DNA of 64,000 nt from Cladorhizidae sp. MBARI D1340-BT2 (Eukaryota > Porifera > Demospongiae > Poecilosclerida > Cladorhizidae), in NCBI GenBank assembly GCA_028752905.1, contig JAQNBH010000013.1, positions 41,048,397-41,112,396 of the forward strand. Direction: 5' to 3'. The notes below the pieces were generated by a model, which saw only the letters and a program-made list of their open reading frames with translations, did not search any database and was not told where the DNA came from. The position numbers and the translations under genes were made by a program. Shown here piece by piece: positions 1 through 10,741 of this stretch (its first letter is position 1; every line of letters starts with the position of its first letter).

Positions 1-453
1 AAGAAGATCCGTTAGAAATCGAAATTAGTAATTTACCAGACCAATACAGAGAATCATTTGATACACTCACTGTTGGCATAGACTTGTATGCTTGGGTGAA
101 CAAAGGATTGTTACCCAAGGATTGCAACCGCCTATACGAATTGGTAGCAGAAGAAATTGCTGAAAAACCTGTTGCATTAATTACATTGACAGACGCTTTG
201 ATAAAATCCAAATGGAAACTGGAAATAGTTGGTGGAGGACAAGAAGCCACTGTTCTTAAGAATACAGCTGACTGGAGCATATTCGTAAACAAATTTGTAT
301 CGGGATATCATGAATCTCTAAACGAAAGTTGTTGGTGCATAAGACAAGAAGTTATGCTGTCTACCAGAAAACCAGCAAAGGAAGTCAGCTGTCTAAAAGT
401 CTCTGGTGCCTACCAAATTATGCAAACCGACGGAAGTCTTTATTCTTGCACGA
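1..453 (+). pseudogene. Gene A copy 1, 5' part (interrupted by LTR retroelement)
   Basis: This is the upstream piece of an unrecognised protein whose beginning lies left of the window. The frame stays open from base 3 to the retroelement junction and then runs into LTR sequence, stopping at 731. It is nearly identical to 16253-16707 (copy 2). One difference is that codon GAA at 21-23 is a TAA stop in copy 2; another is that copy 1 lacks three bases near 81. The protein part is mixed alpha/beta-like with no motif I can name and no signal peptide. Its continuation is at 10742-11213. Copy 2 shows the uninterrupted arrangement, so the break is an insertion rather than an intron. I infer it belongs to the virus-like block downstream. 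Confidence 0.8.
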
Positions 454-1069
454 TGTCAGGGAAATACTCTCACCTGACAGTGGCAGAACCAGCAGGTGGT
501 GTTGACAGCAGAACATCACTATCTGACGGATTAACAAAGGGAAATATACATGTGAAAGAACAAGCCTCTCATGTGAATGAACAAGCCACTGATGTGAGCA
601 AACAAGCCACAACCACACCACAGACAACTAGCAAGAACACTCACCTGACTGAGGAGCCTGTGGCATGGGGTGACCCAGGTGAAGCTGATTGGTCCAATCC
701 AGAGGTTGGCAAGGAGACCAGTGACCACTGATAGAAAGAGTATAAAAGGAGACTATGGATAAGATAAAAACACGCTATGGCCTATGCCCAAAAGAACTGA
801 TACCTGATTGTTGAACTTTAAGAACTGTTGTAAGAACTTTGTTGATAGTGTTGATTGACACAGTGTATGTGTGATTCGCTATCTGTATTTAATATCTAAC
901 ATACTTGTTTCAAGTGGGTAGCCAGTATCTCGGGGAGAGATACTGAGTTTGGCTTGGGATAAGATTTCTAGCAGGTGGCTAGGAATAGGTCCCAGGCGTC
1001 GGACGAAAGAGTGGATCTGACTGAGCAGTTAAAGTGTCTGTTTTAGCAGAAGGACGACTTTCCGTCACA
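454..1069 (+). repeat. LTR 1 (616 bp)
   Basis: This is the 5' LTR of the tandem element, with TG...CA termini. Around 521-529 it reads CTGACGGAT where LTR 2 and LTR 3 both read CTGTGGGAT, so it is the most distinct of the three. It carries a TATA box at 741-748. Confidence 0.95.
741..748 (+). promoter_or_regulatory. TATA box in LTR (TATAAAAG)
   Basis: A canonical TATA motif lies mid-LTR, with equivalents at 5577-5584 and 10413-10420. It would mark the U3/R boundary a short distance downstream. The position fits an LTR promoter; activity cannot be judged from sequence. Confidence 0.7.
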
Positions 1070-1087
1070 TTGGTGGCAGCGGTGGGA
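1070..1087 (+). other. Primer-binding site candidate
   Basis: The sequence directly after the LTR is TTGGTGGCAGCGGTGGGA. The TGG next to the LTR matches the complement of a tRNA CCA end, as expected for a Gypsy primer site. The tRNA species was not identified. An identical copy lies at 5906-5923. Confidence 0.6.
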
Positions 1088-1228
1088 TCTCTAGAGAAGG
1101 ATCAGAAGAGAAGGATCTCTAGAGAAGGATCAGAAGAGAAGGATTTCTAGAGAAGGATCAGAAGAGAAGGATTTCTAGAGAAGGATCAGAAGAGAAGGAT
1201 CTCTAGAGAAGGATTTCTAGAGAAGGAT
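1081..1228 (+). repeat. Minisatellite in retroelement 5' leader
   Basis: Units of GGATCTCTAGAGAA and GGATCAGAAGAGAA alternate here in the untranslated leader, about five composite copies. The second element carries the same array at 5917-6064. The leader from there to the gag start (to 1550) is non-coding. It ends with a pyrimidine-rich stretch and TTTTCAG at 1522-1528, which could be a splice acceptor. Confidence 0.8.
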
Positions 1229-1550
1229 ATCCCGGAGTCAAATAGCTAAGGACTCGAGGTAGAGTTCAGAAAGCTGACGGATTACATAGGGGAAAGTGTT
1301 CTCTTGTGTTGGGGTTAATTACTACAACCCGAGGTGAGAGGTTGAAGTAGTTGTATCTTTTGGAAGATTGATTGTCAAGGACATTTTGAGTGTTTTATTA
1401 GTCCCTCGGGACATGTGCATATCTCTTTTACTTATCAGTTTAGTAGTTTTGGTGCTACTAATATCCTTATAATATTCGTATTGTGCATATTTTTGGTGGT
1501 TTTTGTGCCACTAACGTTTTCTTTTCAGCTCTCTCATCTCTTTGGAAGAT

Positions 1551-3152
1551 ATGTCGTATCCAGGTGAGGACCGGCAGACAAGAAGCCAGACGGCAATGAG
1601 CTTCGCTACACCAAGAGAAATCCGCGAAGGCGGCCCTCCTGAAGATTTATCTGTTGTAACGCCGCTTCCCTCTGAAGAAGGAGGATTTGCAGGAACGCAA
1701 ATGATGACAACATGGCTTCGAGCGGATGAAGCCAGGACACAGAGAGAGGAGGAGAGGATGCAGCGCGATGAACAGAATCGGCGCGAAGACCGCGATCGAC
1801 AAGAACAGCGGGAACGAGAGGAAAGAGACAGGCAATGCCGCGATGAACAGAATCGGCGCGAAGACCGCGATCGACAAGAACGGAGGGAACGAGAGGAAAG
1901 GGACAGGCAATGCAATCAAGAAGAGCGATGGGCAGCGTTGGTGGAGATGATGCGAAGGTCACCTGTCGAGGCAGCAAGAGCACCTCCACCGGGCCTACCC
2001 CAATTGTCATTACAAAAATTTGACGAGACAAGGGATGACATGGGAGCGTTTCTGGACACATTTGAAGTGACAGCCAGGACAAATAGATGGCAGGAAAACC
2101 TCTGGGCAACCTATCTACGGAGTGCATTGTCAGGCCAGGGAATGGTTGCCATTTCTTCACTGACTACCGAAGACCAGACATCCTACGAGGTCGTGAAGCA
2201 GACTCTGCTGTCTGTGCACCAGGTCACTGAGGAAGCATATAGGAAAAAATTGTTTGATACACCGTTCGACTCCGCTAACTCAGATGCGTGGTTCCGCAGC
2301 CGCAGCCAGACTTTTGACCGTTGGTTGCAAACCAGTAAGAAAAATATTCATGATTCTATTTTATTCGAACTTACCTTGCAGAAATTACCTCGGTGGCTAG
2401 AGGTGAAAATGCGCCAGCAAAACCCTCCCACATATAAAGATCTCCAGGAGATGGTGGCTAGGCATATCAACACATCGGGCCCCGAGCGCAGACCTGAACA
2501 AAAAAGGCATCAGCAAAGTCCACCCCGAGACTTCAGACAATTCCGAGAAACCACTGGGAGACCCACCTACAACAAACAAATGGAGAAAGGTGGTAGTAAT
2601 ACTCAGGTTTTTGGTCCAGCAAAAGATTTAAGACAACTGACGTGTTTTAAATGTGGGAAACCAGGTCATTTTAAAAAAGACTGTAGGGTCAAGTTAGAAA
2701 GTGGGAATTGTGCAATCTCTATGGAGAAAAACATACCTGCATGGTCTAGACCCGTAGAAATAAATGGGAAGCCTGTGATTGCGTTGTTGGACACAGGGTG
2801 TTCAAAGTCCATAGTTCACCCTAGGTGTGTGAGGCAAGAGGATTACTTGTCCTGGACTATCCCATACAATACAGCCAGTTCCAAGATAGCGCGCTTTCCA
2901 GCCGCCAAAGTAACCCTACGAGTTGATGGGGGGAAGAAAGTAAATATGGCAGTGGGAGTAAGCAGTCACCTAACATCTGACATGCTCTTAGGCCATGACA
3001 TTCCTTTTTTTCACCGTTACCTCAGACAAGCACTGAAAGAAGAGATCCAGAAAGAAGAACAACCATCTTCACCCACTTTCACGACCACTGAGCAGAAGCA
3101 TGGTGACGACCAGAGCCCAGGAGAAGGCTCAGAAGCAGCAGGAGTGTGCTGA
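1551..3152 (+). CDS. gag-pro: Gag-protease polyprotein, element 1
   Basis: This 533-aa ORF starts at the first ATG after the leader. The N-terminal third is highly charged and coiled-coil-like, with a duplicated block rich in R/E/D/Q (roughly residues 65-120). A capsid-like region follows. A CCHC zinc knuckle, CFKCGKPGHFKKDC, lies at about residue 365. A retropepsin-type motif, ALLDTGCSKSIV, at about 411-422 supplies the catalytic Asp. Gag packages element RNA and the protease matures the polyproteins. The next ORF overlaps by 53 nt in another frame with its own ATG at 3100, so pol would need frameshifting or reinitiation. No break is visible in this ORF. Confidence 0.9.
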   Translation: MSYPGEDRQTRSQTAMSFATPREIREGGPPEDLSVVTPLPSEEGGFAGTQMMTTWLRADEARTQREEERMQRDEQNRREDRDRQEQREREERDRQCRDEQNRREDRDRQERREREERDRQCNQEERWAALVEMMRRSPVEAARAPPPGLPQLSLQKFDETRDDMGAFLDTFEVTARTNRWQENLWATYLRSALSGQGMVAISSLTTEDQTSYEVVKQTLLSVHQVTEEAYRKKLFDTPFDSANSDAWFRSRSQTFDRWLQTSKKNIHDSILFELTLQKLPRWLEVKMRQQNPPTYKDLQEMVARHINTSGPERRPEQKRHQQSPPRDFRQFRETTGRPTYNKQMEKGGSNTQVFGPAKDLRQLTCFKCGKPGHFKKDCRVKLESGNCAISMEKNIPAWSRPVEINGKPVIALLDTGCSKSIVHPRCVRQEDYLSWTIPYNTASSKIARFPAAKVTLRVDGGKKVNMAVGVSSHLTSDMLLGHDIPFFHRYLRQALKEEIQKEEQPSSPTFTTTEQKHGDDQSPGEGSEAAGVC

Positions 3153-5567
3153 AGCTCTCCAACAAGATCTGGAGGAAGCTGTCGTCGATCCAGTGGCACT
3201 CAGTGACAGTGAATGTGAGGTGGAGGAGGAAGAGGATGAACAGGAATGTGAGGTGGAGGAGGAAGAGGATGAACAGGAGCTAGATCCAGTCATAGTGGAC
3301 GGTGCGAGGGATGAATTCAGCCCAGCTGACTCTCTCTCTTTGGAACTGCCAAATGACGCTAGGACTGATGATCACCCTACACCAGAGGAGGAGATTCAAG
3401 CTGATAGCATCTCTTCAGAACAGCCTAAACAAGAACAGTGTACCGACCCAACTCTAGAGCGAGTGCAGGAGAAGGCAAACAAAGGAGGAAGTCCCTATTT
3501 CAGGAAAAACGGTATGCTAATGAGACAACCTTATTCAATACAGGGAAAGGATCTCCTGGTACTACCTGAGATGGCCAGAGAGAACGAGGAGAGAGCAAAG
3601 ACGCTGCATGATCGAAAGGCGACAGCCCGGACATTCGAGGTGGGAGATTTTGTTTTAGTCTACAGACCCACTGTTAAGAATAAGATACTTAATGAATGGC
3701 AAGGTCCCTTTATGATTAGTGAAAAGGTCACTGAAGTTACTTATAGAGTGGACACAGGTGCATGTGGGAAGAGAGTTAAGACTTACCACATCAATGCCAT
3801 AAAGAGGTGGTCTTCCCCAGCCCCCGCAGTGTTCGTGGCAGATGAGCAAGAGATGGACAGCATGCCTAACCCTGAGCTAGACCCAAAACCCAAACTACTC
3901 TCACTAGAGCAGAGTAGGCAGTTAGCTCAGCTGAAGGAGACGTTTTGTGAGGTGATACAAGATGTGCCAGGTCTGACCTCATTAGTGGAGCATGAGATCA
4001 GAACGGGAAATGCACCACCTGTTAGGTTGCCTCCTTACCGATTAGCACACAAGGCTCAAGAGTTTTTAAGGGATGAAATACAAACCCTACTCTCCCAGTC
4101 TATCATAGAGCCTTCGAAGAGCCCTTGGGCAGCCCCCATAGTGTTGGTCCCCAAAAAGGATGGAGGTACCCGGAGTGCGTGGACTACCGTAAGCTAAATG
4201 CGGTAACCACAGGAGACCCCTATCCCATACCTCATATAGAGGACTTGATAAATGAAATTGGCAAAGCTAGGTTCATCACAACATTGGACAAAGGCTACCA
4301 TCAAGTACCTGTAAACAAAAGTAGCCGAGAAAAGACGGCGTTTATCACACCATATGGTAAATACCAGTTTAGAACCATGCCCTTTGGGTTAGTGTCCGCC
4401 CCTAGTACCTTCCAAAGGCTGATGGATCACATATTACATGGCATCCATACCTTTGCCACAGCTTACCTGGACGATATCTTGATCAGAAGTGATACCTGGC
4501 CAGAACATCTCGACCACTTGGACGAGGTATTCAGAAGACTTCAGAAGGCAGGTTTACATGTAAAGGAATCGAAGTGTGACTTTGCAGTCAATGAATGTGA
4601 ATATCTGGGGTATATGGTTGGGAATGGACAGCTTAAACCAGTAGAGGGGAAAGTACGAGCAGTCAAGGAATATGCTAGACCTAGTAATAAGAAACAAGTA
4701 CGTGCCTTCCTGGGTCTCTGCGGGTATTACCGTCGGTTTATACCCTCATTCTCTACTATAGCTACCCCCCTGACTAATTTAACCCGTAAAAACAAAGAAA
4801 ACATTGTTAAATGGTCAGAGGAATGTGAACAAGCCTTTACCCTTTTAAAGGAAGCCCTAGTGAGTAAACCAGTATTAGTAACCCCTGACTGGTCTAGTGA
4901 GTTTATTTTGCAAACTGATGCCTCTGACTCAGGCCTAGGCTACGTGTTAAGCCAAATAGACAGTGATGGGGCCGAGCATCCGGTGGCTTATGGGTCAAAG
5001 AAACTGTTACCCAGAGAGACCAAATACTCTGCTATAGAGCGTGAGGCACTAGCCATAGTGCAGGGTATTCACCATTTCAGAACCTATCTGCAGGGTACGA
5101 AGTTCACGGTCGAGACGGACCACAACCCACTCACCCGACTTGGACACCTAAGAGACTCGCACGGGAGATTAGCAAGATGGGCTCTGGCTCTACAACAGTA
5201 CGAATTCGCCGTTAAGCATCGAGCCGGAACCGCCAATGCTAATGCGGATGGATTGAGTCGCGACGGGTCGCGAGGAAAGGAAAGGGGAGTGTCAGGGAAA
5301 TACTCTCACCTGACAGTGGCAGAACCAGCAGGTGGTGTTGACAGCAGAACATCACTATCTGTGGGATTAACAAAGGGAAATATACATGTGAAAGAACAAG
5401 CCTCTCATGTGAATGAACAAGCCACTGATGTGAGCAAACAAGCCACAACCACACCACAGACAACTAGCAAGAACACTCACCTGACTGAGGAGCCTGTGGC
5501 ATGGGGTGACCCAGGTGAAGCTGATTGGTCCAATCCAGAGGTTGGCAAGGAGACCAGTGACCACTGA
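3100..5567 (+). pseudogene. pol: Pol (IN remnant - RT - RNase H), element 1, frameshifted
   Basis: Frame one (3100-4197) has an acidic N-terminus and then a shortened integrase. The part before the zinc finger (DPTLERVQ, LLVLPEMAR) joins directly, near 3570, to the C-terminal GPY/F-like domain (LNEWQGPFMISEKVTEVTYR, then YHINAIKRW). The HHCC finger and DDE core are absent. Reverse transcriptase begins in the same frame. The reading frame breaks at about 4170-4180, where one base appears to be missing, and continues in another frame with VDYRKLN, YLDD (4464-4475) and RNase H (TDASDSGLGYVL, near 4915). The order is IN before RT, unlike most Gypsy elements. The frame reads through the purine tract and 92 codons into LTR 2. 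Lesions make it non-functional as read. Confidence 0.9.
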
Positions 5568-5905
5568 TAGAAAGAGTATAAAAGGAGACTATGGATAAGA
5601 TAAAAACACGCTATGGCCTATGCCCAAAAGAACTGATACCTGATTGTTGAACTTTAAGAACTGTTGTAAGAACTTTGTTGATAGTGTTGATTGACACAGT
5701 GTATGTGTGATTCGCTATCTGTATTTAATATCTAACATACTTGTTTCAAGTGGGTAGCCAGTATCTCGGGGAGAGATACTGAGTTTGGCTTGGGATAAGA
5801 TTTCTAGCAGGTGGCTAGGAATAGGTCCCAGGCGTCGGACGAAAGAGTGGATCTGACTGAGCAGTTAAAGTGTCTGTTTTAGCAGAAGGACGACTTTCCG
5901 TCACA
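5290..5905 (+). repeat. LTR 2 (616 bp, shared by both elements)
   Basis: This is the central LTR. It serves as 3' LTR of the first element and 5' LTR of the second. The purine tract ending GGGGAG lies directly upstream and a primer-site candidate (5906-5923) directly downstream. It matches LTR 3 at the positions where LTR 1 differs. Confidence 0.95.
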
Positions 5906-5916
5906 TTGGTGGCAGC

Positions 5917-6064
5917 GGTGGGATCTCTAGAGAAGGATCAGAAGAGAAGGATCTCTAGAGAAGGATCAGAAGAGAAGGATTTCTAGAGAAGGATCAGAAG
6001 AGAAGGATTTCTAGAGAAGGATCAGAAGAGAAGGATCTCTAGAGAAGGATTTCTAGAGAAGGAT
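5917..6064 (+). repeat. Leader minisatellite, element 2
   Basis: This is the second copy of the GGATCTCTAGAGAA/GGATCAGAAGAGAA array in the untranslated leader. It has the same structure as the first copy. Confidence 0.8.
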
Positions 6065-6386
6065 ATCCCGGAGTCAAATAGCTAAGGACTCGAGGTAGAG
6101 TTCAGAAAGCTGACGGATTACATAGGGGAAAGTGTTCTCTTGTGTTGGGGTTAATTACTACAACCCGAGGTGAGAGGTTGAAGTAGTTGTATCTTCTGGA
6201 AGATTGATTGTCAAGGACATTTTGAGTGTTTTATTAGTCCCTCGGGACATGTGCATATCTCTTTTACTTATCAGTTTAGTAGTTTTGGTGCTACTAATAT
6301 CCTTATAATATTCGTATTGTGCATATTTTTGGTGGTTTTTGTGCCACTAACGTTTTCTTTTCAGCTCTCTCATCTCTTTGGAAGAT

Positions 6387-7988
6387 ATGTCGTATCCAGG
6401 TGAGGACCGGCAGACAAGAAGCCAGACGGCAATGAGCTTCGCTACACCAAGAGAAATCCGCGAAGGCGGCCCTCCTGAAGATTTATCTGTTGTAACGCCG
6501 CTTCCCTCTGAAGAAGGAGGATTTGCAGGAACGCAAATGATGACAACATGGCTTCGAGCGGATGAAGCCAGGACACAGAGAGAGGAGGAGAGGATGCAGC
6601 GCGATGAACAGAATCGGCGCGAAGACCGCGATCGACAAGAACAGCGGGAACGAGAGGAAAGAGACAGGCAATGCCGCGATGAACAGAATCGGCGCGAAGA
6701 CCGCGATCGACAAGAACGGCGGGAACGAGAGGAAAGGGACAGGCAATGCAATCAAGAAGAGCGATGGGCAGCGTTGGTGGAGATGATGCGAAGGTCACCT
6801 GTCGAGGCAGCAAGAGCACCTCCACCGGGCCTACCCCAATTGTCATTACAAAAATTTGACGAGACAAGGGATGACATGGGAGCGTTTCTGGACACATTTG
6901 AAGTGACAGCCAGGACAAATAGATGGCAGGAAAACCTCTGGGCAACCTATCTACGGAGTGCATTGTCAGGCCAGGGAATGGTTGCCATTTCTTCACTGAC
7001 TACCGAAGACCAGACATCCTACGAGGTCGTGAAGCAGACTCTGCTGTCTGTGCACCAGGTCACTGAGGAAGCATATAGGAAAAAATTGTTTGATACACCG
7101 TTCGACTCCGCTAACTCAGATGCGTGGTTCCGCAGCCGCAGCCAGACTTTTGACCGTTGGTTGCAAACCAGTAAGAAAAATATTCATGATTCTATTTTAT
7201 TCGAACTTACCTTGCAGAAATTACCTCGGTGGCTAGAGGTGAAAATGCGCCAGCAAAACCCTCCCACATATAAAGATCTCCAGGAGATGGTGGCTAGGCA
7301 TATCAACACATCGGGCCCCGAGCGCAGACCTGAACAAAAAAGGCATCAGCAAAGTCCACCCCGAGACTTCAGACAATTCCGAGAAACCACTGGGAGACCC
7401 ACCTACAACAAACAAATGGAGAAAGGTGGTAGTAATACTCAGGTTTTTGGTCCAGCAAAAGATTTAAGACAACTGACGTGTTTTAAATGTGGGAAACCAG
7501 GTCATTTTAAAAAAGACTGTAGGGTCAAGTTAGAAAGTGGGAATTGTGCAATCTCTATGGAGAAAAACATACCTGCATGGTCTAGACCCGTAGAAATAAA
7601 TGGGAAGCCTGTGATTGCGTTGTTGGACACAGGGTGTTCAAAGTCCATAGTTCACCCTAGGTGTGTGAGGCAAGAGGATTACTTGTCCTGGACTATCCCA
7701 TACAATACAGCCAGTTCCAAGATAGCGCGCTTTCCAGCCGCCAAAGTAACCCTACGAGTTGATGGGGGGAAGAAAGTAAATATGGCAGTGGGAGTAAGCA
7801 GTCACCTAACATCTGACATGCTCTTAGGCCATGACATTCCTTTTTTTCACCGTTACCTCAGACAAGCACTGAAAGAAGAGATCCAGAAAGAAGAACAACC
7901 ATCTTCACCCACTTTCACGACCACTGAGCAGAAGCATGGTGACGACCAGAGCCCAGGAGAAGGCTCAGAAGCAGCAGGAGTGTGCTGA
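6387..7988 (+). CDS. gag-pro: Gag-protease polyprotein, element 2
   Basis: This 533-aa ORF is the same protein as at 1551-3152 offset by 4,836 bp. It has the charged coiled-coil N-terminus, CCHC knuckle and DTG protease motif. I noticed one base difference in the charged repeat (CGGCGGG here, CGGAGGG in element 1). It overlaps the pol ORF by 53 nt. Confidence 0.9.
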   Translation: MSYPGEDRQTRSQTAMSFATPREIREGGPPEDLSVVTPLPSEEGGFAGTQMMTTWLRADEARTQREEERMQRDEQNRREDRDRQEQREREERDRQCRDEQNRREDRDRQERREREERDRQCNQEERWAALVEMMRRSPVEAARAPPPGLPQLSLQKFDETRDDMGAFLDTFEVTARTNRWQENLWATYLRSALSGQGMVAISSLTTEDQTSYEVVKQTLLSVHQVTEEAYRKKLFDTPFDSANSDAWFRSRSQTFDRWLQTSKKNIHDSILFELTLQKLPRWLEVKMRQQNPPTYKDLQEMVARHINTSGPERRPEQKRHQQSPPRDFRQFRETTGRPTYNKQMEKGGSNTQVFGPAKDLRQLTCFKCGKPGHFKKDCRVKLESGNCAISMEKNIPAWSRPVEINGKPVIALLDTGCSKSIVHPRCVRQEDYLSWTIPYNTASSKIARFPAAKVTLRVDGGKKVNMAVGVSSHLTSDMLLGHDIPFFHRYLRQALKEEIQKEEQPSSPTFTTTEQKHGDDQSPGEGSEAAGVC

Positions 7989-10403
7989 AGCTCTCCAACA
8001 AGATCTGGAGGAAGCTGTCGTCGATCCAGTGGCACTCAGTGACAGTGAATGTGAGGTGGAGGAGGAAGAGGATGAACAGGAATGTGAGGTGGAGGAGGAA
8101 GAGGATGAACAGGAGCTAGATCCAGTCATAGTGGACGGTGCGAGGGATGAATTCAGCCCAGCTGACTCTCTCTCTTTGGAACTGCCAAATGACGCTAGGA
8201 CTGATGATCACCCTACACCAGAGGAGGAGATTCAAGCTGATAGCATCTCTTCAGAACAGCCTAAACAAGAACAGTGTACCGACCCAACTCTAGAGCGAGT
8301 GCAGGAGAAGGCAAACAAAGGAGGAAGTCCCTATTTCAGGAAAAACGGTATGCTAATGAGACAACCTTATTCAATACAGGGAAAGGATCTCCTGGTACTA
8401 CCTGAGATGGCCAGAGAGAACGAGGAGAGAGCAAAGACGCTGCATGATCGAAAGGCGACAGCCCGGACATTCGAGGTGGGAGATTTTGTTTTAGTCTACA
8501 GACCCACTGTTAAGAATAAGATACTTAATGAATGGCAAGGTCCCTTTATGATTAGTGAAAAGGTCACTGAAGTTACTTATAGAGTGGACACAGGTGCATG
8601 TGGGAAGAGAGTTAAGACTTACCACATCAATGCCATAAAGAGGTGGTCTTCCCCAGCCCCCGCAGTGTTCGTGGCAGATGAGCAAGAGATGGACAGCATG
8701 CCTAACCCTGAGCTAGACCCAAAACCCAAACTACTCTCACTAGAGCAGAGTAGGCAGTTAGCTCAGCTGAAGGAGACGTTTTGTGAGGTGATACAAGATG
8801 TGCCAGGTCTGACCTCATTAGTGGAGCATGAGATCAGAACGGGAAATGCACCACCTGTTAGGTTGCCTCCTTACCGATTAGCACACAAGGCTCAAGAGTT
8901 TTTAAGGGATGAAATACAAACCCTACTCTCCCAGTCTATCATAGAGCCTTCGAAGAGCCCTTGGGCAGCCCCCATAGTGTTGGTCCCCAAAAAGGATGGA
9001 GGTACCCGGAGTGCGTGGACTACCGTAAGCTAAATGCGGTAACCACAGGAGACCCCTATCCCATACCTCATATAGAGGACTTGATAAATGAAATTGGCAA
9101 AGCTAGGTTCATCACAACATTGGACAAAGGCTACCATCAAGTACCTGTAAACAAAAGTAGCCGAGAAAAGACGGCGTTTATCACACCATATGGTAAATAC
9201 CAGTTTAGAACCATGCCCTTTGGGTTAGTGTCCGCCCCTAGTACCTTCCAAAGGCTGATGGATCACATATTACATGGCATCCATACCTTTGCCACAGCTT
9301 ACCTGGACGATATCTTGATCAGAAGTGATACCTGGCCAGAACATCTCGACCACTTGGACGAGGTATTCAGAAGACTTCAGAAGGCAGGTTTACATGTAAA
9401 GGAATCGAAGTGTGACTTTGCAGTCAATGAATGTGAATATCTGGGGTATATGGTTGGGAATGGACAGCTTAAACCAGTAGAGGGGAAAGTACGAGCAGTC
9501 AAGGAATATGCTAGACCTAGTAATAAGAAACAAGTACGTGCCTTCCTGGGTCTCTGCGGGTATTACCGTCGGTTTATACCCTCATTCTCTACTATAGCTA
9601 CCCCCCTGACTAATTTAACCCGTAAAAACAAAGAAAACATTGTTAAATGGTCAGAGGAATGTGAACAAGCCTTTACCCTTTTAAAGGAAGCCCTAGTGAG
9701 TAAACCAGTATTAGTAACCCCTGACTGGTCTAGTGAGTTTATTTTGCAAACTGATGCCTCTGACTCAGGCCTAGGCTACGTGTTAAGCCAAATAGACAGT
9801 GATGGGGCCGAGCATCCGGTGGCTTATGGGTCAAAGAAACTGTTACCCAGAGAGACCAAATACTCTGCTATAGAGCGTGAGGCACTAGCCATAGTGCAGG
9901 GTATTCACCATTTCAGAACCTATCTGCAGGGTACGAAGTTCACGGTCGAGACGGACCACAACCCACTCACCCGACTTGGACACCTAAGAGACTCGCACGG
10001 GAGATTAGCAAGATGGGCTCTGGCTCTACAACAGTACGAATTCGCCGTTAAGCATCGAGCCGGAACCGCCAATGCTAATGCGGATGGATTGAGTCGCGAC
10101 GGGTCGCGAGGAAAGGAAAGGGGAGTGTCAGGGAAATACTCTCACCTGACAGTGGCAGAACCAGCAGGTGGTGTTGACAGCAGAACATCACTATCTGTGG
10201 GATTAACAAAGGGAAATATACATGTGAAAGAACAAGCCTCTCATGTGAATGAACAAGCCACTGATGTGAGCAAACAAGCCACAACCACACCACAGACAAC
10301 TAGCAAGAACACTCACCTGACTGAGGAGCCTGTGGCATGGGGTGACCCAGGTGAAGCTGATTGGTCCAATCCAGAGGTTGGCAAGGAGACCAGTGACCAC
10401 TGA
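7936..10403 (+). pseudogene. pol: Pol (IN remnant - RT - RNase H), element 2, frameshifted
   Basis: This has the same architecture and damage as the element 1 pol. The acidic N-terminus and core-less integrase remnant (to about 8660) are followed by the RT start, a frame break near 9010 and then the rest of RT and RNase H, running into LTR 3 and stopping at 10403. Because the integrase gap and the frame break are identical in both copies, they predate the tandem duplication, or both copies descend from one defective source. Confidence 0.9.
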
Positions 10404-10741
10404 TAGAAAGAGTATAAAAGGAGACTATGGATAAGATAAAAACACGCTATGGCCTATGCCCAAAAGAACTGATACCTGATTGTTGAACTTTAAGAACTGT
10501 TGTAAGAACTTTGTTGATAGTGTTGATTGACACAGTGTATGTGTGATTCGCTATCTGTATTTAATATCTAACATACTTGTTTCAAGTGGGTAGCCAGTAT
10601 CTCGGGGAGAGATACTGAGTTTGGCTTGGGATAAGATTTCTAGCAGGTGGCTAGGAATAGGTCCCAGGCGTCGGACGAAAGAGTGGATCTGACTGAGCAG
10701 TTAAAGTGTCTGTTTTAGCAGAAGGACGACTTTCCGTCACA
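10126..10741 (+). repeat. LTR 3 (616 bp)
   Basis: This is the 3' LTR of the tandem pair, preceded by the GGGGAG purine tract and followed by the 3' target-site copy CATGA (10742-10746). It has a TATA box at 10413-10420. Confidence 0.95.

Larger units (their letters stand above)
454..10741 (+). mobile_element. Tandem pair of Ty3/Gypsy LTR retrotransposons sharing the central LTR
   Basis: Three 616-bp LTRs (454-1069, 5290-5905, 10126-10741) frame two 4,220-bp internal regions, an exact 4,836-bp period. Each LTR begins TGTCAGGG and ends CGTCACA. A purine tract (GGAAAGGGGAG) precedes the second and third LTRs, and a TGG-starting primer site follows the first and second. The flanks are CACGA (449-453) and CATGA (10742-10746), a 5-bp target duplication with one mismatch; the empty site is at 16704-16708 (CATGA). 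The two internal regions are almost identical (I noticed only a few substitutions), and both carry the same pol lesions. This fits recombination between LTRs or tandem duplication of one inserted copy. Confidence 0.95.

Noticed and set aside
1511..2160. Minus-strand ORFs opposite gag
   Set aside because: They are shadows of the charged gag repeat; gag has zinc knuckle and protease motifs.
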